A stretch of 64,000 nucleotides of DNA from Rhizobium rosettiformans W3 (GTDB taxonomy: Bacteria; Pseudomonadota; Alphaproteobacteria; Rhizobiales; Rhizobiaceae), in NCBI RefSeq assembly GCF_004912135.1, contig NZ_STGU01000014.1:22090-86089 (forward strand), written 5' to 3'. This document shows, piece by piece, positions 45,576-54,228 of the stretch. The first letter of the stretch is position 1. Each line of letters starts with the position of its first letter. The translations under genes and the position numbers were made by a program. The notes under the pieces were generated by a model. The model was not told where the DNA came from and made no database searches. It worked only from the letters and a program-made list of their open reading frames with translations.

Positions 45576-45650
45576 AGCGCCCCGCAACAATTGTCTCGTA
45601 TCTGTTGGTAACCACGCATTCAAATCGAGGTTAGATAGGCGCTCTTTGGA

Positions 45651-46178
45651 TCACGGCAGAGCTTCGATAAAGGCTCTGAGCTTCGGCATCGCGAAGCTGA
45701 AGAAGGCATCGTCGGAGAGGTTGCCGTCTGCGATCTTCTGGTTTGCGTTGGGGATGACGATTTCCGGGCAAGGATAGACGTCAGCCAGCATGCCGTTCAG
45801 CACATATTTGAGATGCGACTGAGCACGAACACCGCCGAGAGCACCCCCGGAAACGCTGATAACGAAGCATGGCTTTCCCTTGAAAGGTGATTGTAGCGCC
45901 GGCCGGGAAGCCCAATCGATGGCGTTCTTCAAAACACCCGGTACACTGTAGTTGTATTCCGGTGTCACGAAGACCAATCCATCAGCGGAGGCAATCTGGC
46001 CGCAAAACGCCTCCACGTCAGGATCGTTCGCCACATCGGCATTGTAATGCGGCAAGGCTCCCGGGTCTGCGACAACGCACTCGATCTCCTCAGCAAGAAG
46101 CCCCGTGAGCGCCCGCACGGTTGCAAGCGACGACGACGCCGATCGGAGGCTTCCCGGGATGAACAATAGATTTTTCAT
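45651..46178 (-). CDS. NADPH-dependent FMN reductase family flavoprotein
   Basis: A 175-residue flavodoxin-like protein. It has FIPGSLRSASSS as FMN phosphate loop, VFVTPEYNYSVPGVLKNAIDWASRP (the family signature for flavin binding) and VISVSGGALGGVRAQ. Such proteins reduce FMN or quinones with NAD(P)H. It is the last gene of the TRAP/CoA-transferase operon; it may protect against quinones or reduce an aromatic intermediate, which is inference. I chose the ATG of MKNLLFIPG with GAGGA eight bases before it; an ATG at 46193 overlaps the dctM stop. Confidence 0.87.
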   Translation of the reverse strand: MKNLLFIPGSLRSASSSLATVRALTGLLAEEIECVVADPGALPHYNADVANDPDVEAFCGQIASADGLVFVTPEYNYSVPGVLKNAIDWASRPALQSPFKGKPCFVISVSGGALGGVRAQSHLKYVLNGMLADVYPCPEIVIPNANQKIADGNLSDDAFFSFAMPKLRAFIEALP

Positions 46179-46189
46179 GGGGTCATTCC

Positions 46190-47503
46190 TCATAGACGCG
46201 CCAACCAGGTCGCGATCGACGGAAACAGCACAATCAGCGCAATCGAGACCAGCATGGCCAAGACGAAGGGCCAGGCGCCTCTGAATATCTCACCCACCTT
46301 GAGATGCGGATCATCCATGGCCGACTTGATGACATAGACCGATAGACCAAATGGCGGCGTCAGCAGCCCGACTTCAACTGCGACCACGGTCAGCACGCCG
46401 AACCAGATGAGATCGAACCCTGCAGCCTCAGCGATCGGCAGTGCGATCGGCAAGAGGATCAGCATGATGGAAATGGAATCGATCAGACATCCAAGCGCAA
46501 TGACCAGGAGCAGGAAAAGCAGGAGGAAGCCGTAGGGTCCGATGGGGCCTGCGAGAAAGAATTCAGCCAGGCCGGCTGGAACTCCTGAGAGAGCCAGCAT
46601 GCGGCTGAAGAAGGTGGCGGCAAGGATGAGGAACAACACCGAGACGGTAATCTGCCCCGTTTCGACCAGCAATCTCCAAAGGGTGCGACCGCCGAGCGAT
46701 CGACGAAGGGCAGCAATCACAAGGGCGCCAAAGGCACCTGCTGCGCCTGCTTCCGTCGGGTTCAAGAAGCCACCATAGAGCCCGCCCAGCACGATGATGA
46801 TGAGAGAGACGATCGGAAGCGACTTTCTCGTTACCTCCGTGACGCTCATCGGATGAGCCTCGATCAGGTCTGCGTTGCGATCAAACACAAAGTCTTTGCG
46901 GAAGCGCGCCAGCAGCAGGATCGTGACACAGAAGGCGAACGCAAGCAGCACGCCCGGACCAAGGCCCGCAAGGAACATCCGCCCGACAGACTCCTCTGCC
47001 AGCACCGCGTAGACAATCATCAGCAGGGAGGGCGGGATCAGCATCCCGAGAACCGAGGATCCCGCAACTACGCCGGTCGCGAACTTTCGCGTGTATCCAT
47101 GGCGGATCATCTCGGGGACAGCCACGCGACTGAAGACCGTCGCAGACGCAATCGAGATGCCGGTAATGGCAGCAAACACGGCATTGGCGAACACGGTCGC
47201 TATTCCCAATCCAGCCGCGATACGTCCGAACAGGTTTTGGAAGACGTCGAAGGTGTCCTTGCCGACTCGCGACACGGTGACGAGCAGCCCCATCAGGACA
47301 AACAAGGGAACAACGGCAAAGAGGTACTCACGAAGACTGTCGTTCGCGACAGCGCCCATCATGCGCAGCGAGACCCCCTCGCCGCGAATGGCTGCGACCC
47401 CGACGAAGGAGACGGCAAGCATGCTGATCCCGATCGGCATGCCAAGATAGATCAGGAGGAGTAGGGCCGCGATAGCCGCGGAGCCGATTTCAATCGGAGA
47501 CAT
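46190..47503 (-). CDS. TRAP transporter large permease (DctM family)
   Basis: A 437-residue membrane protein with about 12 spans, and motifs PLFVLMGLLVTVSRVG, GSSVLGMLIPPSLLMIVYAVLAEESVGRMFLAG, GGFLNPTEAGAAGAFGALVIA and LLTPPFGLSVYVIKS. It is the second DctM of the window and is not closely similar to the one at 27783-29132. It overlaps dctQ by 14 bases. It imports the substrate of the aromatic catabolic block, probably an organic acid. Confidence 0.93.
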   Translation of the reverse strand: MSPIEIGSAAIAALLLLIYLGMPIGISMLAVSFVGVAAIRGEGVSLRMMGAVANDSLREYLFAVVPLFVLMGLLVTVSRVGKDTFDVFQNLFGRIAAGLGIATVFANAVFAAITGISIASATVFSRVAVPEMIRHGYTRKFATGVVAGSSVLGMLIPPSLLMIVYAVLAEESVGRMFLAGLGPGVLLAFAFCVTILLLARFRKDFVFDRNADLIEAHPMSVTEVTRKSLPIVSLIIIVLGGLYGGFLNPTEAGAAGAFGALVIAALRRSLGGRTLWRLLVETGQITVSVLFLILAATFFSRMLALSGVPAGLAEFFLAGPIGPYGFLLLFLLLVIALGCLIDSISIMLILLPIALPIAEAAGFDLIWFGVLTVVAVEVGLLTPPFGLSVYVIKSAMDDPHLKVGEIFRGAWPFVLAMLVSIALIVLFPSIATWLARL

Positions 47504-48071
47504 GCGACGGCCCTCTCCAGTTGACGGTTCTCAATTCGGCGACCGCCTGAACGAGAAACTGGATTGATGAGACCCCGATGCCGATGAAGATCAGGATGCG
47601 GAAGGGAAAGGTCGGCAAGGTTGCGATGCCGGTCACACCGATGAATTCACCACTCGAATAGTCCTTGGCCAGGATAGACCAGCTTGCCCAGGCGATCGCG
47701 CCGAGCACGCATGCACCCACCACGTTGAAAACGCATGACAAGCCAGCACCCACCCTTGGATGACGTTCCCGGATTGGGATGTAGAACACTTCCGTCCGAG
47801 CCAGACGGTCAGCCCTCACCGTGGCTGGCAATTGCAGGCAGACGATCATGACCAGCAGCAAAGCGCCCAGTTCCGACACAAGAGGAAGCGAAGATCCCAT
47901 GGCGTTTCGCGCGACGATGTCAGTGCAGATGATTACCATCAGGACGCTGATAAGGATGGTCCCGAGCACTGCGAGACCATCGACGAAGGTAAGCCAGAGC
48001 CTGGCCGACCGGCCCGGAGCAGGCGACGGGCGCCCCGCCTGCTCCTCTCCATGGACGATATCAGGAGCCAC
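47490..48071 (-). CDS. TRAP transporter small permease (DctQ family)
   Basis: A 193-residue protein with four membrane spans (LAVLGTILISVLMVIICTDI, GALLLVMIVCLQLPATV, VVGACVLGAIAWASW, ILIFIGIGVSSIQFL) and the RADRLARTEVF segment between spans 2 and 3 that is typical of DctQ. The start is a GTG, three bases after the dctP stop. Confidence 0.87.
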   Translation of the reverse strand: MAPDIVHGEEQAGRPSPAPGRSARLWLTFVDGLAVLGTILISVLMVIICTDIVARNAMGSSLPLVSELGALLLVMIVCLQLPATVRADRLARTEVFYIPIRERHPRVGAGLSCVFNVVGACVLGAIAWASWSILAKDYSSGEFIGVTGIATLPTFPFRILIFIGIGVSSIQFLVQAVAELRTVNWRGPSHVSD

Positions 48072-48074
48072 GGA

Positions 48075-49148
48075 TCACTCACCCCAGTTTCGCATGGGTG
48101 TCTCGCCGCGGTCGCGAAGTCCTTGCATGTAGGCCTTGAGGAATTCGCTTGCCGGGAGCCCCTTGGCATCCAGATCCGCTGCCCATTCGCCTGCAATATC
48201 CGGCAGCTTGTCGACCCAGGCTTGGCGCTGTTCATCACTCATCTTGATGATCTGCACGGGAGGCGACTGGGTTGCCCCCAGCTCCACCATCTTGTTCATT
48301 GCGATTTCGTGGCGTTCCAGCAGATCCTTGCCATGGGCTTCGGTATAGTACTTACCGGCTTCGATCATCGCGTTCTGAACGTCCTCCGGCAGGCCATCCC
48401 AACTGTCTCGATTGATGGCGACAGCGCCGGAAAAGGCCACGCCGGCGTCGAACCGGTTGATATAGGGTGCAACCTCATAAAGCTTGGCCGGCAAGGCACC
48501 CAGAGCCAGAGAGAGAACGCCGTCCGAGATTCCGGTCTGAATGTCGGTATAGAAGCTGGTCAGCGAACCATCGACCGCGTTCGCCCCAGTTCCGCGAAGC
48601 CATGTTCCGAGCACGCCCGGGGCCGACAGTTTCATTCCGTTGATGTCATCGATCCCTTGCAGCGGCTTCTTGGTGTAGATGTCGTACATATCGGTGCCGG
48701 TGAGACCGAGAACCTTGAGATTGTACTGTTCCCACTCCTCGCGAAACGCATCGTTCTTCTCCAGCAGATCCTGCATGACTTCCAGCTGGAGAGATGGGTT
48801 GACGGTGGCAAACGGCGCATAGCTCGACGCCTGACTGAGCGGCAACTTTGCGGGCTCGAGGAAGGAAAACACCCAGCCGATATCGGTGATACCCTGCTCG
48901 ACGGAGGTCAAGGTGGCATTGGCCTTATAAAGCTGCCCGCCAAACGCCTCGTTCCACTCGATTTTGTAATCGCCTTTCTGCGCGAGGATTTCATCGGTCC
49001 GCGCCATGAAATGCGTCTTCATCATCCCGACCCAGGGGATGACCGTCGGATGGCTGGATGCAATGGTCAGTGATATGGTCTCTTGCGCCGATGCCGCACT
49101 CGGCAACGCAATCATGCTCGCTGTAAAAAGTCCGAATAGAATACGCAT
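48075..49148 (-). CDS. TRAP transporter solute-binding protein (DctP family)
   Basis: A 357-residue receptor. The Sec signal peptide ends near residue 22 (SAASAQE). The mature protein has DctP features: EWNEAFGGQLYKANATLTSVEQGITDIGWVFSF, INGMKLSAPGVLGTWLRGTGA, and SFYTDIQTGISDGVLSLALG. It is only ~25 % like the other receptor of this window by eye, so it binds a different substrate, most likely a carboxylated aromatic or its analogue. Confidence 0.9.
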   Translation of the reverse strand: MRILFGLFTASMIALPSAASAQETISLTIASSHPTVIPWVGMMKTHFMARTDEILAQKGDYKIEWNEAFGGQLYKANATLTSVEQGITDIGWVFSFLEPAKLPLSQASSYAPFATVNPSLQLEVMQDLLEKNDAFREEWEQYNLKVLGLTGTDMYDIYTKKPLQGIDDINGMKLSAPGVLGTWLRGTGANAVDGSLTSFYTDIQTGISDGVLSLALGALPAKLYEVAPYINRFDAGVAFSGAVAINRDSWDGLPEDVQNAMIEAGKYYTEAHGKDLLERHEIAMNKMVELGATQSPPVQIIKMSDEQRQAWVDKLPDIAGEWAADLDAKGLPASEFLKAYMQGLRDRGETPMRNWGE

Positions 49149-49172
49149 TGGTCTCCTCCCAAAGTTCTGCGC

Positions 49173-49577
49173 TCAAACGATCGAAAATGTCTGGCTCGAA
49201 TAATCGAGCCGGACGGTCACTGCTCCCTCGTTGATCAGCCAGGGCCTGACACGAAATGTTCGTGCACCGCTTCTGTGCATCGGGTCCCGTTCGGCAATTG
49301 CGATGGCTGCCTCGCGGGAGGCAGCACGTATGATGACGAGGCCCTCGCCCTCCCAGCTCTGGCCGTCATCGGTCCACATTGGCCCTGCCGCGAAAAGCAC
49401 GCCGTCCCTCTCCAGTCCAACCTGGAAGTCGAGGTGCTCTTCCATGCTTGCGAAGACGGGACCGAGCCCGTTCGCCGGCGTGGTAAAAATCGCATAGAGC
49501 TGCTTCTGCAGCATGGCCATGCTTGCTTGCAGAACCGCCTCTACCGGTACGGCCTTGGGGTTTTCATGATTGCTCAT
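49173..49577 (-). CDS. YciI-like protein
   Basis: A 134-residue protein with the YciI/ferredoxin-like fold: YAIFTTPANG, HLDFQVGLERDGVLFAAGPM and GEGLVIIRAASREAAIAIAERDPMHRSGARTFRVRPW (the conserved H/D pair and DP-x-x-x-x-G). Relatives act as muconolactone-isomerase-like or dehalogenating enzymes in aromatic degradation. Its start overlaps the CoA-transferase stop (ATGA), so it is part of the pathway unit. Confidence 0.8.
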   Translation of the reverse strand: MSNHENPKAVPVEAVLQASMAMLQKQLYAIFTTPANGLGPVFASMEEHLDFQVGLERDGVLFAAGPMWTDDGQSWEGEGLVIIRAASREAAIAIAERDPMHRSGARTFRVRPWLINEGAVTVRLDYSSQTFSIV

Positions 49578-50743
49578 CGCCCTCTCCCGTCACCGCCCGG
49601 TTCGGCATGCCGGCGCTTCAATTCCTCACGGATTTCCGAGCCGTGCTGATCAAGGGTGGGCGGCGGCGAAACGTCGAATTCGGGCTCGCCGTCAAAACTG
49701 TAGGGCGCCCTCACCGTTGTCGACTGGCCCAGCTCGGGATGGGCGATCGGGATGGCCAGTCGTAGATGGCGAGCCTGCGGATCCTCCAAAGCTTCATCTG
49801 CATCATAGGCCGGAGAGTGTGGCACTTCCTCGCTCAGGAGACGTTCGCACCAGACACCCCGGTTCTCGGTCTTGAAGATCGGCGTGAAGATCTCGATCAG
49901 GTCGTCTTGATGCTTGATCCGCTGCAGCCGCTCGCCAAAGCGCGGATCAGCAGCAAGAGCCTGTTGCCCGGTCGCGTTCAGGAGACCTTCCCAGAACTTC
50001 GGTGGCGAGGACATGTGGATTGCGATCCACTTTCCGTCCTTGCACTCGAAGGTATAGCTTTGCGAGACGACCGGGCGGGACAGAGGCCCCATGATCTCAC
50101 CTACCGCATAATAGTGGGTGAAACTGTCGAGGTTGAAATGGCTCATCGCCTCCAGCATCGAGATATCGAGACGTCGACCCTTGCCGGTACGAGACCGCTC
50201 CAACAGCGCAGCCATGATGCCCATGGCGGCATACTGACCCGTGATCGCGTCGGCAATGGCCGGGCCTATCACGCGGGGATTGGTTGGTGGCGTAACCAGA
50301 CGCAAGAAACCGCTCGCCGCCTGTGCCACAGTGTCGAAGGCCGGCCGGTCGCGCGAGGGGCCGCTCTGGCCAAAGCCGGATATTGCGCAATAGATCAGCG
50401 CAGGATTGACCTGTCGCAGATCGTCTTCGCCACAGCCCAGCTTCTCGGCAACACCTGGCCGGAAGTTCTGGATAAAGACGTCAGCCGTGGCGATCAGATC
50501 CCGAAAGACCGCGAGATCCTCCGCCTTGGTGGTGTCGAGTGCAATCGAGCGCTTGTTGCGGTTATAGGTCTGGTAGTGCGGCGAATAGAGGCCGCCTTTG
50601 AACGCACGAAACGGGTCGCCTGTTTCGGGACGTTCGACCTTGATGACGTCTGCCCCAAGATCGGCCAGATGCATGCTTGCAGCGGGCCCGGTGATATAGG
50701 TCCCGAGTTCGACGATGCGGATATCCTTCAGAAGCTTGACCAT
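49574..50743 (-). CDS. Class III CoA-transferase, CaiB/BaiF family
   Basis: A 389-residue protein with VKLLKDIRIVELGTYITGPA at the start, ADLGADVIKVERPETGDPFR, and the likely catalytic Asp165 in ADAITG. It would activate a carboxylic acid by CoA exchange. It sits directly after a citryl-CoA-lyase-like gene, a pairing known from citramalate/itaconate and citrate breakdown, where a CoA-transferase makes the CoA ester that the lyase then splits. The ATG at 50743 is five bases from the lyase stop. Confidence 0.9.
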   Translation of the reverse strand: MVKLLKDIRIVELGTYITGPAASMHLADLGADVIKVERPETGDPFRAFKGGLYSPHYQTYNRNKRSIALDTTKAEDLAVFRDLIATADVFIQNFRPGVAEKLGCGEDDLRQVNPALIYCAISGFGQSGPSRDRPAFDTVAQAASGFLRLVTPPTNPRVIGPAIADAITGQYAAMGIMAALLERSRTGKGRRLDISMLEAMSHFNLDSFTHYYAVGEIMGPLSRPVVSQSYTFECKDGKWIAIHMSSPPKFWEGLLNATGQQALAADPRFGERLQRIKHQDDLIEIFTPIFKTENRGVWCERLLSEEVPHSPAYDADEALEDPQARHLRLAIPIAHPELGQSTTVRAPYSFDGEPEFDVSPPPTLDQHGSEIREELKRRHAEPGGDGRGR

Positions 50744-50748
50744 CGCTA

Positions 50749-51564
50749 TCACCCCTCTCCGTCGGCAGTGCTCTTTGCAACTTTCGGTCCGTCATAGGAG
50801 ATCGCAAGGTCGGCATGATGCGACATGATGAAACCGATGGAGCGCAGGCTTTCCTCGTAGAGATGGGCGGCGAGACCGGCCGTGCGTGCAAGGAGCGGAA
50901 CGGCCTTGAGCGCTTCCAGCGGCCATCCCGCGTCGAGCATAACGGCAGGAATGGCGCCCGACACATTGATGGGAAGCGGACGATCCATGATCACGGGAGC
51001 ATGCTTGGCGAGAGCACGCAGCGTCTCGACGTGACGCCCGCTGATGCCGAGCGTATCGGACAGATCGAGCAGCCGGCTTGCTCGCGGGTCCCCGGCACTG
51101 TGCTGAGGATGCCCCAGGCCCGGCACCTTCTTGCGTGATGATTTCAGATCGCCGAGGCTGGTGGATACGGCATCTTCAAGTCCAGCGCCGCCGGCATCGG
51201 CATGTTCAATTATGCCGGCAAGATAACGCCCGGCCGCCTCCGAACTGCCGGCGACGACACTGCCCATGCCGAGCAATCCTGCAGCCACAGCACCCTGCCA
51301 GGCCTCCGGGCCGGCGGCGAGCGTCATTCGCGCCGCCTGAACGCTGGGCACCAGCCCGTGTTCTGCGATCGACACCAGGCAGGCATCGAGGATAGCGCGC
51401 TGAGCTTCTGACGGCCGGCTTCCGATGACAAGGAACCAGAAATAGTCGGTAAAGCCGATCTGGCCGATCAAGTCGCTGCAAAGATCCAGCCCACGCACCG
51501 TGATGGTGTCGGCGTCCGACGTCGCAATCGCCGTGCTGGCGTTATCCTGCTTTCCTATTCGCAT
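50749..51564 (-). CDS. Citryl-CoA lyase-like protein (citrate synthase superfamily)
   Basis: A 271-residue protein that carries only the large-domain half of citrate synthase. TITVRGLDLCSDLIGQIGFTDYFWFLVIGSRPSEAQRAILDACLVSIAEHGLVPS includes the first conserved His, and VPGLGHPQHSAGDPRASRLLDL is the second His motif (G-x-G-H-P). Short stand-alone proteins of this type are annotated as citryl-CoA lyase and cleave citryl- or citramalyl-like CoA esters to acetyl-CoA and a keto acid. With the adjoining CoA-transferase it should form the last step of the pathway. The ATG at 51564 has GAGGAG five bases upstream; a longer frame runs across the promoter. Confidence 0.85.
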   Translation of the reverse strand: MRIGKQDNASTAIATSDADTITVRGLDLCSDLIGQIGFTDYFWFLVIGSRPSEAQRAILDACLVSIAEHGLVPSVQAARMTLAAGPEAWQGAVAAGLLGMGSVVAGSSEAAGRYLAGIIEHADAGGAGLEDAVSTSLGDLKSSRKKVPGLGHPQHSAGDPRASRLLDLSDTLGISGRHVETLRALAKHAPVIMDRPLPINVSGAIPAVMLDAGWPLEALKAVPLLARTAGLAAHLYEESLRSIGFIMSHHADLAISYDGPKVAKSTADGEG

Positions 51565-51576
51565 TACGCTCCTCAT

Positions 51577-51591
51577 TTTCGCTGTGCGAAA
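51577..51591. promoter_or_regulatory. Candidate IclR operator
   Basis: TTTCGC-TGT-GCGAAA is a perfect 6-3-6 inverted repeat, 13 bases before the lyase ATG in the divergent region (51565-51828) that separates it from the IclR gene. IclR-family regulators bind short palindromes of this size. The rest of the 264-base region is AT-richer near the lyase but holds no other signal I can support. Confidence 0.5.
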
Positions 51592-51828
51592 TAATTTCCT
51601 CTTGCCGAAAACGTTAGCAGTATTTATCGTGCCGTCAAGTCGCGATCTCGGACTGGCCCAAGCCTGAATTCGAGAGGAGCGTCGAGAAGGGGGAAATGAG
51701 GGATCCATCATGGATGGAAGAGAGCGCGCCAATTGCATCGACTGCCGGTCGGCGAATGTCATCGCCCGTGCGCTGCTGGTCAAACACCCGTATGTACGGG
51801 GATGACCAACATGCAGGAGGCAGCGATC

Positions 51829-52635
51829 ATGCTCACCGAGGATCACGACAAACCAGCCGAATTCGTCGAAGCTCTGGCCAAGGGAATTGCAATCCTTGAG
51901 AGCTTTGACGCCTCGCATCCTGAAATGACGCTGAGCGAAGTCGCAAAGCGCGTCGGGCTGTCCCCCGCTGCCGCACGCAGGAGCCTGCTGACGCTCCAGG
52001 CACTGGGCTATGTCGATCAAACCGGCAAGCGGTTCCACCTGCGGCCGAAGATCATGACGCTTGGGTCCGCCTTCTACTTCTCGGCCCGCATCGAGGAAGT
52101 CCTGCAGCCAGACCTCCGGGAACTGGTGGAGAAATTCGGGGATGCGTCGTCAGCTGGCACTCTCGACGGAGAAGATGTCATCTACGTCGCCCATGTTTCG
52201 GTGCAGAGAGCCCGTCGCGCCGCGGCGGTCATGGGTGCACGCTATCCCGCTTTTGCCACTTCTCTGGGACGTGTCCTGCTCGCGGGACTCTCTGACGAAG
52301 CGCTCGAGCGCTATCTCAGCAAGGTTCGGCTGACGGCGCTCACCTCACGAACGATCACCGACACGGAAGCGCTCAGGCGAGAGATCCTTGTGGTTCGCGA
52401 GACTGGCTATGCGACAACGGTCGATCAGCTCGACTACGGGATCACAGCGCTCGCCGTACCTATCCGCGATATGGAAGGGCGCACGATCGCCGCGCTGAAT
52501 ACGTCCGGTTACACCGGCATTGTGACGCCAGAGACGCTGGTGGCAGAGCGTTTGCCCGCGCTTAGACAGGCAGCTTCCCACATCGCACACGCCATCACAC
52601 GATACCCGGTCCTGCAATCGATCATCGGGACCTGA
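51829..52635 (+). CDS. IclR-family transcriptional regulator (PcaR/PobR-like)
   Basis: A 268-residue protein with an N-terminal winged helix (FVEALAKGIAILESFDASHPEMTLSEVAKRVGLSPAAARRSLLTLQALGYVDQ) and a C-terminal effector domain (DGEDVIYVAHVSVQRARRAAAVMGARYPAFATSLGRVLLAGL...). The sequence is of the kind called PcaR/PcaU/PobR, which sense aromatic acids and activate ring-cleavage genes. It lies between the two divergent halves of the catabolic block and is the obvious regulator of both. The ATG at 51829 follows GCAGGAGGCAG; upstream in-frame ATGs are less well placed. Confidence 0.9.
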   Translation: MLTEDHDKPAEFVEALAKGIAILESFDASHPEMTLSEVAKRVGLSPAAARRSLLTLQALGYVDQTGKRFHLRPKIMTLGSAFYFSARIEEVLQPDLRELVEKFGDASSAGTLDGEDVIYVAHVSVQRARRAAAVMGARYPAFATSLGRVLLAGLSDEALERYLSKVRLTALTSRTITDTEALRREILVVRETGYATTVDQLDYGITALAVPIRDMEGRTIAALNTSGYTGIVTPETLVAERLPALRQAASHIAHAITRYPVLQSIIGT

Positions 52636-52672
52636 ATACGAAAGAACGCATCACGGCCAGGGAGGAAGAGCC

Positions 52673-54151
52673 ATGTGCAGACTTTGTAATACCGAGACCA
52701 GATTGCCCTGCCCCACTCGTTTCACGGCGAGCGCTGTCGAAGGCATGTCTAGATCTGCCGCCGCCCAGGCCGCCGCTGCAGCCGGTCTGCCGAAAGGGAT
52801 CGGCGATACGGGCCGCAAGACGCTGATCAAGGGCGGCGTAATTTTGTCCATGGACGACCAGGTGGGCAATTTCGAAAGCGCGGATATCCTGCTCGAAGGC
52901 TCGAAAATCGTGGCCGTCGGTCCGGCTCTGGCGGCGGACGACGCGGCCGTCATTGACGCTCAAGGCAAGATCGTCCTGCCGGGTTTTGTCGACACCCACC
53001 ATCATCAGTTCGAGACCGCGTTGCGTGGGCACCTTGCCAACGGCATCCTGATCAATGACGGCCGCCCGGAATCGAGCTCGAACTATTACGAGACCATTCT
53101 GCAGAAGTTCTCGATGGTCTACCGGCCTGACGATGTCTACATCAACGAACTTTTCGGATCGCTGTCGCAGCTCGATGCCGGCGTCACGACCGTGATGGAC
53201 GTCAGCCAGATCCACCATTCGCCCGAACACTCTGATGCGGCAGTTGAAGGCCTGCGGGATGCCGGCCGGCGTTCCGTCCTGGGATATTTCGAAGGTTGGG
53301 GCGAGAAATCCGCATATCCCTTTGACGCCAAGCGGATCCACCAGACCCATTTTTCGTCAGACGATCAGCTGCTGACCATGGTCATGGGCGGCGAGATCTA
53401 CATCCCTGGATATGAAGAGGCATGGCGGATGGGCCGTGAACTCCATATCCCGATCGCGCTTCATGTTGTGGGCACGTTCGGCATGCAGCCCGTTTTCGAC
53501 GAACTCGGCGCGCGCGGCATGTTCGGTCCCGACAATATATTCATCCATATGACCGGGATGTCCGAACAAGGCTGGAAATATGCAGCCGATGCCGGCGCTC
53601 ATATCTCTTTGTCCGTGCCCATCGAGATGCAGATGCGTCACGGAACCCCGCCGCTGCAGACCTCGATCGATCTGGGAATGAGCATATCCCTCTCGACCGA
53701 CGTCGAATGCACCATGACGGCAGACTTCTTCACGCAGATGCGCAGCTTCGTCACGCTCCAGCGCATGGAGGCAAACGCGAAGGCTCTCGCCGGTCAGGAT
53801 TACCCTCGGCTTGCGACCGCCAGCGACGCTTTGAAAGCAGCAACAATCGGCGGCGCTCGTGGTCTGAGACTCGATCACAAGATCGGATCGCTGACGCCCG
53901 GCAAGGAAGCCGACATCATCCTGCTGAGCGCTGATACTTTGAATGTGGCGCCGCTCAACAACGCCGCGGGGGCTGTTGTCACCTTGATGGAGCGGTCGAA
54001 CGTCGACGCGGTGCTGGTCGCCGGCAAGGTGAAGAAATGGGACGGCCAGTTGCTCGGCTTCGACATTAATCGCCTCCGACACGAGATCGAGAAGAGCCGA
54101 GACTACCTGTTTGAGGCCGCAGCCATCGATCGTGATCTTTTTGCAGACTGA
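52673..54151 (+). CDS. Amidohydrolase, ATZ/TRZ (TatD-unlike) family, with odd N-terminus
   Basis: A 492-residue metal-dependent hydrolase. The HxH motif is in DTHHHQFETALRGH (His109 and His111), further His in IALHVVGTFG and IFIHMTGM, and the Asp in STDVECTM; the ends (GGVILSMDD..., GSLTPGKEADIILLSAD) form the beta-sandwich. Such enzymes deaminate or hydrolyse ring amides, amines or halides. The first ~50 residues start with MCRLC and a second Cys pair region and are alanine-rich, unlike a usual family start. I keep the ATG at 52673 because it has GGGAGGAAG upstream. It begins the plus-strand branch with the LigAB genes. Confidence 0.87.
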   Translation: MCRLCNTETRLPCPTRFTASAVEGMSRSAAAQAAAAAGLPKGIGDTGRKTLIKGGVILSMDDQVGNFESADILLEGSKIVAVGPALAADDAAVIDAQGKIVLPGFVDTHHHQFETALRGHLANGILINDGRPESSSNYYETILQKFSMVYRPDDVYINELFGSLSQLDAGVTTVMDVSQIHHSPEHSDAAVEGLRDAGRRSVLGYFEGWGEKSAYPFDAKRIHQTHFSSDDQLLTMVMGGEIYIPGYEEAWRMGRELHIPIALHVVGTFGMQPVFDELGARGMFGPDNIFIHMTGMSEQGWKYAADAGAHISLSVPIEMQMRHGTPPLQTSIDLGMSISLSTDVECTMTADFFTQMRSFVTLQRMEANAKALAGQDYPRLATASDALKAATIGGARGLRLDHKIGSLTPGKEADIILLSADTLNVAPLNNAAGAVVTLMERSNVDAVLVAGKVKKWDGQLLGFDINRLRHEIEKSRDYLFEAAAIDRDLFAD

Positions 54152-54228
54152 GTGAGAAGGCTGGCCGGCATGGAACGGCCGGCAGGGAGAGAGGCGCGAG
54201 AGCGCCGCCAATTTAAGGGAGAAGAACT

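Noticed and set aside
45289..45615. A 108-codon minus-strand frame covering the tRNA
   Set aside because: It runs through a tRNA gene and its 'protein' is the antisense of the tRNA and the spacer.
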